Assembly: GCA_050084515.1 (NCBI GenBank)
Contig: CM114274.1
Coordinates: 4,030,001-4,094,000 of the forward strand
Source of the DNA: Blasia pusilla
Lineage: Eukaryota; Marchantiophyta; Marchantiopsida; Blasiales
DNA length: 64,000 bases
Direction of reading: 5' to 3'
This document shows positions 1 through 8,437 of the stretch, one piece after another. Within the stretch, counting starts at the first letter, position 1. Each line of letters begins with the position of its first letter. A program made the position numbers and the translations under genes. Below the pieces are notes generated by a model, which did no database searches, was not told where the DNA came from, and worked only from the letters and a program-made list of their open reading frames with translations.

Positions 1-209
1 TCACCCTCCACTCTACCACCATCTCCATTGATCTCCTTCACGATTCTCCACAGTTTTCTCTAGATAATCATATGTTAAGATTGGGGACGTAGAGGTAGAC
101 GGGCCAACTTCAATATCGAGATCGCGAGCTTCCATGAAAGGAGCCAGATTTGATGATCCCTTTGCTGCCCTTGGACCTCCGCCAAAAATTGGGTTTGTTG
201 TTGCCTATC

Positions 210-229
210 CTCTCTCTCTCTCTCTCTCT
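210..229. repeat. (TC)n microsatellite
   Basis: A pure CT dinucleotide run of ten units in sequence with no recognised gene. The rest of 1-877 holds only short open frames that I could not assign. Confidence 0.9.
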
Positions 230-877
230 AGAAGTATGATTTTAGTGGATCTCTAGCGTTTCTTTCATCCTTTTGGAGGTCCAACGGAAATTACATGTCA
301 TTGCAATCCCAGAGCACATGAATTCACCAACGAACTCTTCTCCTACGACTGATTTCCCATCTTACCCCGTACCTTAGACAACATCTTTCTTCAATCGCGG
401 CTTTGGATCCGCTTGCAAAGAATTGGACTGACACAAAATAGTGAGTACAATGCAAGGAGCTGCGGAGTATGTACCCAACCATGGTGAACCCAACACAGCC
501 AGACCCAACCAGAGAAAGTATAGATAGTAGGGATTGTACAACACGATCACAAATGTCCTCAATCCGCATACTTCTTCTCCAAATTTCCTACAATCGCATG
601 CAATGGCAAATTTGGCTATTCCGCAGACTCCGAGGGGGAAAAATACTTCGGAATCTCCAACTCGGAGATGTCTGGATATACCTTGTTGGTGTATCCAAAC
701 AAGGTGTTTCGAATCATCCTCCCTTCCTTTCCCTTCCTTCCCACCGTACAGATAGTCAATGATCAGATTTCGAGCACAAAAACAAAAGCTCTTTGTTCCG
801 CTGCCTCCTTCCCATGGGACTCAACCCGCAAAGACTCAATCACATCCCATCTGATTTGAAACGCTTGTCATCTGCAG

Positions 878-1269
878 ATGCCAAGCATCTCATCGGGCAT
901 AGATTCACGGATGCCTCTCTGCAGAGTGACATCAAGTTGTGGCCTTTCAAAGTTTCTCCAGTGCCTGGCCAAAAGACTATGATCACAGTAATGTACAAGG
1001 GAGAGGAGAAGACCTACGTAGCTTAAGAGATCTCCTCCATGGTCTTGATCAAAATGAAGGAAATCGCTGAAGCCTTTTTGGGAATCACCATCAAGAACGT
1101 TGTGGTCATAGTGCTTGCGTATTTCAATGACTCGCAGAGGCAGGCTACCAAGGATGCCAAAGTTATTGTTGGTCTGAACATGATGCAAATCATCAACGAG
1201 CCAACCGCTGCAACTATTGCTTACGGTCTCAACAAGAAGGCTACTAGCATTGAATTCCTACAAAACTAG
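878..1269 (+). pseudogene. HSP70 exon-2 fragment, pseudogene
   Basis: One frame reads as cytosolic HSP70 from the nucleotide-binding domain. It starts at DAKHLIGHRFTDASLQSDIK, passes the YKGEEK block, the [16 protein letters not shown] helix, the [14 protein letters not shown] phosphate-2 segment and [18 protein letters not shown]. An in-frame TAA at 1024-1026 replaces the Glu codon expected before EISSMVL. The match stops near codon 1250, just before the expected connection to the DLGGGT loop. Upstream of 878 the HSP70 N-terminus (IGIDLGTT) is absent. The boundary is a good splice acceptor ending in CAG at 875-877, where plant HSP70 genes commonly carry their intron. The copy therefore came from genomic DNA and not from spliced mRNA. 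Key substitutions (P to L in the expected VPAYFND) also argue against function. Not expected to make a working chaperone. Confidence 0.85.
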
Positions 1270-1897
1270 CATACTTATTACCCAACTAGCATCGAATTCC
1301 TTAAAAAAAACTATGTGCCGCAAACTCGTAGCATCGCGGCTGAATTGTTGAAGAATCCCGTAGAGACTAGATTGAGACAAGTCCGAGACATGGATACCAC
1401 TCCCAACGTAGAAGCGCTGACCTGTGTGATCCTATGGCAAACAATAAGTGTGAAATCCTTGAAGTACTTGCAACACATCCAATACCTGTCGCGAGCAAAT
1501 AAGTGTTGGTTACAAGCGCTAGAACGGTAAAAGTCTACGCTTCCAGCCAAGTGAGGCCAATGAATTACAAAGCTTTGGGAGGTAGTTCTAGATGAAAGGT
1601 GCTCATTGTTTGAATACTTACAAGGTTTCCAATACTACGTTGCAGGAACAACTCAACTTTCACCTTCCAGTAAGCTGCCTGTTGTTCGGGATACCAACTA
1701 GGCAACTCAATTCAGTACAGTATGTTGCTCATGTCTTGACCAAAAAAAAGTTTTTACTATCACTCTGTTTCATTATCTCTAATGGGCAGAGACCTAACTA
1801 AAGGTTCTCCCTCGACGTGTGTAAACTTCCCACTCCTCGATGAAAGGAGAAAAGCCCGAAACTGAGTAACGAGGGAGTTTTATGTGCTAAAAATTGG
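1270..1897. other. No recognised gene
   Basis: Short open frames on both strands (for example 1315-1530 plus) resemble no family I know. I see no repeats apart from small A-runs. Confidence 0.5.
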
Positions 1898-1899
1898 CG

Positions 1900-1928
1900 C
1901 CGGTGCATCGCACGGGCATTCTCACTAG
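1900..1928 (+). mobile_element. Helitron-like 3' terminus
   Basis: A short hairpin (CCGGTGC, loop ATC, GCACGGG, one mismatch) lies at 1900-1916. Eight bases later comes CTAG at 1925-1928 followed by T. A hairpin about 10 nt upstream of a CTRR end with a following T is the known Helitron 3' end. The matching TC-starting 5' end and any RepHel gene were not found, so only the terminus is called. Similar motifs with GTGCATCGCA and CTAG recur near 53.3 kb. Confidence 0.4.
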
Positions 1929-1929
1929 T

Positions 1930-3490
1930 TCAATATTAAAACCAGTCTGCGACCCTTTCATTGGAGACTGGTAGAAGGGGAGAAGAAAATAATTAATACG
2001 TAAATGTGGAGGAAACGTGACTACTCCGGTTGGGAAAAAATGTAAGAAAAAAAAATGTTTATGTTACTAGTGTGTGAGGGTTCGCCAACCGTATCACACG
2101 TATCTGGATTTCCTTTTCCAGTTTCGAAATCCAAAGGATATGACAGTTTCTTTCTGGAGGGAGAGAAGTGGCGCTGGCGTGAGATGAGTGGATTCAATAT
2201 CGTGTGGCTGGAAAGGTTTATTTCATATTTATTGTTTCAAAAGAACGCTTTGTGCCTTTACGCGGGAGAGATGGAGTTAGCCTATCGGAGTTAGCGACTT
2301 CCCGTCTAAGGAAGGAATGACTTGGCGACATTCCTTTTAACAGGAGAGCCCCGATCGGGAAAGGTGAGAAAAACGGAGGGAGGGCCACCTGGCATCAAGG
2401 GTCAATGCGAGGTTGCCCGGGCGAGCTCCACGGGCACCGTGATCGGCACCTTCGCTCTTCGCGAGCTTCAGAGGGGTACGAGGAGTTGGCTGATAGCCCC
2501 TCTAACTAAAGAGGCATGAGAGCTCGGAATCTGCGAAGGTGCGCGCTCTGTGTTTGGGATCGAATCTCGGAACTACAGCTCAACGCGATGACATCGATCG
2601 GATAATTGAAGGTACTGTTTCGCAGAGCAGAAACTTACGAAATTTGGAGTTTTACGGCGAATTACTAGCGGCAATGACCTCCTTTTTTGGGTGCGGATTG
2701 GAGTGGCATCGCGCTGGTGCGGGTAAGGATCGGGGGACGTACGAAGAAAGCGACGGAAGTGTCGGGAGAGTATTCGTTGAATAATTCCTGTATTGGGGTT
2801 TGAATTGCGCTCTGCCGCTGTGCGAGAAGACGGTGGATGCATATGTGGTTTAGTGGCATGGATCGCCATTGACTGACTGCACAAGGTGATCGCGGGATCC
2901 GTGCGCATGTGCAAGCCCTGGTAGTACTGGAATCGTGAGGAGTATTGAAAAGACAGAGTAGTAGCTCCCGGTTCGCCGCGCGCAGGATAAGTGAGCCCGA
3001 AAATTTCATGCACGTACTTCCGTAGGGTGAATTCTCACTCGGCCGTTGTGGAGAATCGGAGAATGCGGAGGACTGCAGAAATTAGACCGGAGACTCCTCG
3101 CAGGTCAACCGTGGCGTCGGAGTGAGCGCAGAATCCAAGATCTCTTCGCAGATTGGACATGTTTGATTTTGCCGACTGTTCCTAGCTTCTCGCTACGACC
3201 GATAGAATGAGAGCTGTCTTAAGTAGAAAGAGCGTGAGTTAAACCTGTTGCACCGGTTTCATACTTCAACGCATTCTGCTCCCGACAGTAGGTCGTGGTC
3301 GATCACTGGGGAGCTGTTCATGCCGAGGATCTATAGATAGACACCGTCTTGATGTTTCGTGATTGAGAAAGGCGTCGGAAGAGGACAGACACCCCTTTGA
3401 TCTAGGAGAAATCTCTTTCCCCTCGGCATATTATCGGTTTGGTCTCTTTATTCCTTGGCTTGAGCGCAGGAGAAGCCAGGGATTCCGGCC
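1930..3490. other. Intergenic, no recognised gene
   Basis: Moderate-GC sequence. Overlapping minus-strand open frames at 2573-3013 are not recognisable and lack a supporting homologue. A compound foldback at 2446-2542 is listed separately. The 3' part is probably the leader and promoter of the gene at 3491. Confidence 0.45.
2446..2542. repeat. Compound foldback (two nested inverted repeats)
   Basis: GCACCTTCGC (2446-2455) pairs with GCGAAGGTGC (2533-2542). Inside it AGAGGGG (2470-2476) pairs with CCCCTCT (2497-2503). Both arms are perfect. It could be a structured RNA or chance, and I see no tRNA or known riboswitch layout. Confidence 0.45.
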
Positions 3491-4069
3491 ATGGCGATGT
3501 TCTATGTCGGTGCCCTGCGAAATCTGCAGGCGAAAGAGCCTAGTTATCCGGATCATGTGAGTGTTTTCGACGTGCGGTGCCAGATCCCCAGACACCTGAA
3601 TCTTTTTCAGATACCCAAAAAGGAGATCATACCTTTCGACTGGAATGAAGATCACATTCATGACTACAGTCAGCCTATGATTCATGTGCAGGTTGAATCA
3701 TTCTTCGAATATAAGCATCGTGGGAGACACTATTTCATCAGAATCCAAAGGCTCAAGGCTGATCCTGAAAATGGATTAGTGTATTGGGTGGACCATCGTG
3801 GCCAGAGACTGCCTATGAGACAGAACACATACATGCGAAATGACACAATTGGTGTCAATGTACCCCACGGAAACAACTGTTTCCGGATCACTCCATACTC
3901 ATCATACACGATGTGGATTAACGGACCCATTCCAGCACTGAAGATCATCAGATCGCCTCATTGTGACTTCTCCATGATAGAGTTGGCCCCGCAAGTGCAG
4001 GGCCGACTCATATTCAAACAGTTCGCCAAAAGATCTATCGGAGGTGGGCGGGCATCCCTTGCACATTGA
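3491..4069 (+). CDS. Uncharacterised protein, copy A of an orphan pair
   Basis: A 192-codon frame whose central part (about residues 40-180) aligns with the protein at 8003-8437. The shared skeleton is FDW[N/D]EDHxH[D/E]Y, then [Y/W]FIRIQRxKxDP, then a proline and asparagine turn, then [F/Y]RI.P[Y/F][S/T]SYTM.I, then a short hydrophobic end containing GR[L/I]I. I recognise no named family. No signal peptide, transmembrane helix, zinc-binding cysteine set or catalytic signature stands out; the composition is aromatic- and His-rich. Compared with copy B it has an extra stretch of about 15 residues after HIHDY. A GTGAGT donor near 3558 and the strong acceptor CTTTTTCAG at about 3603-3611 could remove a 54-bp intron, so the first 40 residues are uncertain. 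The ATG at 3491 is chosen because it opens the longest frame. The closest relative in this window lies on the same strand 4.5 kb away, which suggests local duplication. Confidence 0.55.
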   Translation: MAMFYVGALRNLQAKEPSYPDHVSVFDVRCQIPRHLNLFQIPKKEIIPFDWNEDHIHDYSQPMIHVQVESFFEYKHRGRHYFIRIQRLKADPENGLVYWVDHRGQRLPMRQNTYMRNDTIGVNVPHGNNCFRITPYSSYTMWINGPIPALKIIRSPHCDFSMIELAPQVQGRLIFKQFAKRSIGGGRASLAH

Positions 4070-5570
4070 GGTGGGGTGGACCCTCGTTTTCCGACTCAAT
4101 GTTTGGCATGAACAGAATGTGGGAGTGACGAACGTGGTTCGCGAATTGCGTCATAAGTCGAGGAGCTCATCTTCTCGGAAGCGTCGTGCACTGCTTGATC
4201 CCTTTCTTCTCCGGCCCGATTGACATTGGTCTTAATCCTCACTGTATCTTCCGAAATGAAAATCGATTTCTTCCCATTATGAGAGAGTAGTTGCCTGGTT
4301 TGCCCAATCATGATGAGCTCAGGAGTTTTTTCGAAGACTCGAGGTGCTCCGCGGAACAGACTGGAATGGTCGAAGAGTGGAAGTTTACGGAACTTGGACA
4401 GACGAACAGCATATAGGATGACGCGTCTACTTGACTGGTGTGATTCATGTGGCTGAGATTCAGTTCTGTCACGCCAAAACTCAATGCGGACCGTGATTGT
4501 GGATGCCTGGGTTCTATGTGAAACTTTACCCTGCATGTCCACGAGTCAATAAGGTAAATGCACCTGCTGCTTCAATTTTGGAAATTGAAGATCTTAGTCA
4601 TGCTGAACCTGCCTTCAATGTTTCGGTCGTGGGATGACATTGCCGCACGTGATGCCTGCCCTTCGATTATTCATTCTGCTAGTAGTGTAAACCACCATTG
4701 CGACTTTTCCGCAGAGGAAAGATAATGGAATCATGCGTTGGTGGAAGGACTCTCGTAGTTCCGATCCCTAAGGTTTCAAAGATCTTCCTGCTCTTGGGCC
4801 AGCTTCTAGGTACCAGTGGGACATACTTGTCAAAGGGTTCAGCGACTGATCCAAAAATTTCGGAGCACTGATTAGACACGATTCGCATCACTTCCCCCAC
4901 ACAATTGTGTAAAGATCAGAGGATGTTGCACAGACGGACGCAATTAGTTTTTGTTATAGAGCCGATTTGATTGTCCTTGAATTTAAAGTGCATCTCATGT
5001 AACCGACACTTCAAACCCTAAGCTCGCCTACAAGGACCGAACCACCAAAATGGTGAATCAGCAATCTCTTCTCGGAGCTAACTCCAAGTAGGTTGTTCTC
5101 CTTACGGAGTTCTGGTACTTATGGAACTTTTCAAACCACTTACCTAGTTAGTTAACAATTCCGGGTCATAGGCTCATTCCACATACACTTAGATCGAGAT
5201 TACGAAATGCCCACTCATATTCCCGCACGATACTTAGATCTAGACACCCGTAGGTTTCGCTTTCAGTTCAGAGGGCTCCGCCTGTCACTTTTGTGGGTTG
5301 TTAGGCTTCGCATGTGATCGAAGACCTTTACGACCTCCATTGTAGTATGTCGCATTTTGAGAGCCTGCAGAAGCGTCCAGCGCATGCGATCGGAAAAGGT
5401 TCTACAGTTGCACATCCCAGCTACGAGAACGGAGATGCTTGACAGGGTTGCATTGGAACCCACACGCGTTCAGAATTGTCACATAGAGAGTTCCGCAGAG
5501 ATCCTTCTTAGGTACGTTGGTGAGTTGATCGAAAGGTCATTCTCTCATTAAGGCGTCGAGGATGTCGACA
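4070..5570. other. Intergenic, no recognised gene
   Basis: A minus-strand frame at 4096-4542 (148 codons) is open but matches nothing I know. A plant telo-box-like AAACCCTAA sits at 5013-5021, a motif found in plant promoters, with a 13-codon frame (M V N Q Q S ...) beginning about 30 bp later. No gene can be supported. Confidence 0.45.
5013..5021 (+). promoter_or_regulatory. telo-box-like motif
   Basis: An exact AAACCCTAA. Telo boxes occur near transcription starts of plant housekeeping genes. No convincing gene follows, so a role here is unproven. Confidence 0.25.
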
Positions 5571-5620
5571 TCTGAATACTTCCAAACGCTGAATACTAAC
5601 AGCGTTTGGAAGTATTCAGA
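5571..5620. repeat. Perfect 21-bp hairpin
   Basis: The arms at 5571-5591 and 5600-5620 are perfectly complementary over 21 bp with an 8-nt loop (AATACTAA). A separate 12-bp palindrome (GATGTCGACATC, 5561-5572) overlaps its left edge by two bases. It is too short for a usual MITE and has no flanking target duplication that I can see. A small-RNA hairpin, a cruciform-forming site or a terminator-like fold are possible readings. Confidence 0.8.
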
Positions 5621-7122
5621 CGCAAGAAATCTGCCTACTTTCCAGTGACAAGATGTGCGGACGGGTATGAGTAAGGTTCAAATGTACTCATCCCCCAATC
5701 TAAAACAATACATCAATATAGACTGCTTAAGATCACTCTTGGAACCCTTTTCGTAAATTCTACTTCCTGTGGGGGCAGCAATTTTGTCCTTGGGGTCATG
5801 GGCTGTATTCAGCTCATCCACCACGCACCTGGTACTGCTTTTTCTGGGGTTGACCTGTCTCTGTTTTCAATAAACGACTAAATCTTGGCGGACTGAATAC
5901 TTCCTGGTCACGATGTCGGTTACAAAAGTGCCATTAGGTGTCACGCAGAGACGGTTATAGCATCTCTGGAGTCTAGAATGATCGAATGTTACGCGAAGGA
6001 CTTCCCTGAGAGGTGAGTGCAGGCGATGGCGACACAGGTATTCTTTTGACATGTTTTATTCAGGTTATAACCGCATTTTAGAATGGGTGCCGCAGCTCGG
6101 AAGACTTCGTGGACAGGTAACTGAAATGGGCATCACCAACCAACCCTCAGTGCGATTCCTCCTGTTCAGTTAACCTGGTCAAATTTCATCCATACATCAA
6201 TTTGATGAAGTGGAGAATCCAGTACCCAGCTATGGCCCACATCTTCATCACCCCTTGCGTCCGAACACTCGTGACGCCTCCCTCTGGTCTTCAAGCAACC
6301 GATTTCATCTTCAGCCTCGAACCTTTTCAGTATGATCCAACCAACCGGACCAGCTGGACCCCAGGACTGCCAGAGTCTTCCTTCCATCTTCTTTCAGTGT
6401 TGACACTCCGCTTCCTTCAAATTTTCTTTCTTCTCTGAAGGAAAAATTCCTGACGTGATAAGCACATCTCATCCGTGCCAAGTTTCGTGATGCTGATCTT
6501 CGGGATTGTCGTGTACACACCCGCGAAATTCCGTTTGAGAAAATAACGCTTCGCGATGTTTAGATCTAACTAATCGCGGGAGACCTTGTTGTGCATGAGC
6601 ACGGCAATTGATTGATTCTTGGATCATTCGTCCGTTGCTGTAAATACAAAAGTCGGAGTGCAGAGACGTTCCAGCGAAGCAGCGACTTTATTCCTCGAAG
6701 GAGGAGTGACTCAGTAAGTGTCTTCTAGATCGTCAGAGAACCCGAATCCTCACTAGATATACTTTTCGATTTATTGTCAGACACGGAGATGGCCTCCCTA
6801 CCGTATAGCCACAGGACGCTTCCTCCCTGGCACGTCTATCCGCAAAGCACTCATGGTCGCGCCGGTGAAAAGGACTGCTGCACAGTATATCATTGACGGC
6901 CTGTGATAATGTGATCTGCTACTCCCTTAACAAACCTGATTTCTGCGGTCGACATCGTTTGTGCACTGTAATTAACTCATGGCAGTCCGTCTAGCTCCGA
7001 TTACGGTTTACTGCACGACGGCGTTATGAGCTCAGCGGATCACACGGCAGTAATCTTCGTCTGGAGAAAGTTTCCCACGACTAGTTTGTCGATTGGCGCC
7101 ATGCGTGTGAAAAGCGCAGGTA
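5621..7122. other. Intergenic, no recognised gene
   Basis: Open frames at 6166-6438 lie on both strands and match nothing recognisable. No transposon ends or long repeats were seen. Confidence 0.45.
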
Positions 7123-7149
7123 ATCTACCAGATCGAAAATCTGGTAGAT
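7123..7149. repeat. Perfect 11-bp hairpin
   Basis: ATCTACCAGAT at 7123-7133 pairs with ATCTGGTAGAT at 7139-7149 across a 5-nt CGAAA loop. It is the second of three hairpins between the paralogous genes. Confidence 0.75.
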
Positions 7150-7266
7150 ACTGGCCCCGATCATCCGCGATTGGACTGACGAATGGTTCTATCCTTCCCC
7201 AACCCATGCCCTGGCTTGCCATCCGAAGCTCGACCACAGATGCGTGCCCTTTCGCGCGCACCGCTT

Positions 7267-7317
7267 GGTCTCGGAAGGACGCCTTTCCCATTCAGAAAGG
7301 CGTCCTTCCGAGTGACC
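7267..7317. repeat. Long near-perfect hairpin (17+4 bp)
   Basis: The arms at 7271-7287 and 7295-7311 pair perfectly for 17 bp around a 7-nt loop (CCATTCA). After a 2-nt bulge the stem continues with GGTC (7267-7270) against GACC (7314-7317). GC content makes this very stable. It resembles the hairpins at 5571 and 7123 in design but not in sequence. Confidence 0.8.
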
Positions 7318-8002
7318 AGAATTGCGGAAGAGGTCTCGGGAGCCTTGACTTGGTGAGGTAAGAAGAGGCAGCAGAGCCACGCCAGTGTGATTATCGTCAT
7401 TGATCGAGGGTGAAGTGGGTTTGTGTGCTAACCTGTGGCCGGTAACGTCGGATGTTGTTCGTGTCAGAAACGTGGTGCCGGGCCAGAAACTTATGATGAG
7501 GTAGTCACAGAATCCGCCAGGTGCTCTTGCAGCCTCACCCTTGCTGGCTGGCTGGCACAAAGGCGCGAGTCCAGTTCTTCCTACGGTCCAGGTTTTCGTG
7601 ATCGCCGCGGTGTCCTGCGATAAGCTTTTGAGATGAGTCTTGCTTGCTCCTCACATTGACATGACACACTCACCGGCTGCGTCAACTCCATGAATCGGAG
7701 GACCAGTAAGAGTTTCCGTTGACCACTTCCTCACATCGTCGTAGCGTTTCCTCCTCGCTGCGAGGATCACCCGAGAGCTTTCTGATACGCAAGTGATCCA
7801 TGAGCACCGGTGTATGCAAATGTTGGCCGGGAGCGAAATCATAGAATGAGGAAGCGATCGCATGATCTTCTTCATTTCGGAAGTTTTGCGACCAGACACA
7901 TCCTGAGATTCTGTTGTTTCCCACCCCTGTCCGCACAGGCAAAGATTCATTTCCAGCTCGCGCGGCGTTTCATCGAAGTGGTCCTTTCTGACTTGACGCA
8001 AT
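7318..8002. other. Intergenic upstream of copy B
   Basis: No recognised gene or repeat. Overlapping minus-strand frames at 7189-8010 do not resemble known proteins. This stretch probably contains the promoter of the gene at 8003. Confidence 0.4.
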
Positions 8003-8437
8003 ATGCCCAAGGATCTGAATTACCCGCCGGCAGTAAAAGCGGGGGAATTTTTGTTTGATTGGGATGAGGATCACTACCACGAGTACAGGCATTCCGGGAC
8101 TCCGTGGTTCATACGAATTCAGAGGCGGAAGGACGACCCGAGCACTGCCTTCATTTGCTTTCGCGACCTGTTCTCCGATGTAGAAATCCCCATGCCACCA
8201 AACGTACGCATCCGCGATGAAGATACGTGGAGGGATGTCCCTAAGTATCAAAACGGAGATTATTATCGCATCCAGCCCTTCACGAGTTACACCATGCTCA
8301 TCCACAACTGCGTTCCGTGTCTGCATATCGCTAAACTCCACCCTCCGTACTTCTCTGTAATCCGTCCCGCGGAGGGAGTCACGGGACGCATTATCGAGGT
8401 TTTCAAGCCTGAAGACAAGAAACCGCCAAGACCTTGA
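8003..8437 (+). CDS. Uncharacterised protein, copy B of an orphan pair
   Basis: A single frame of 144 codons starting MPKDLNYPPAV and ending KPEDKKPPRP. Residues 15-130 align with the protein at 3491-4069 through FDWDEDHYHEY, WFIRIQRRKDDP, YYRIQPFTSYTMLIH and TGRIIEVF. Identity is patchy but order and spacing hold, so the two are ancient or fast-evolving paralogues. The conserved coding pattern across about 120 residues between two diverged DNA stretches is the main support for calling both real. The Asp/Glu/His cluster at the start could bind metal, but this is speculation. No targeting signal or membrane span is visible. The Pro/Lys-rich tail is low complexity. Both copies are on the plus strand with three hairpins between them. 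Confidence 0.6.
   Translation: MPKDLNYPPAVKAGEFLFDWDEDHYHEYRHSGTPWFIRIQRRKDDPSTAFICFRDLFSDVEIPMPPNVRIRDEDTWRDVPKYQNGDYYRIQPFTSYTMLIHNCVPCLHIAKLHPPYFSVIRPAEGVTGRIIEVFKPEDKKPPRP

Noticed and set aside
2549-2580. B-box-like GGGATCGAATCTCGG, possible tRNA
   Set aside because: No acceptor, D or anticodon arm at proper distances.
2573-3013. 146-codon minus-strand frame, possible gene
   Set aside because: Overlaps another open minus frame, composition is ordinary, no known domain, no splice or start support.
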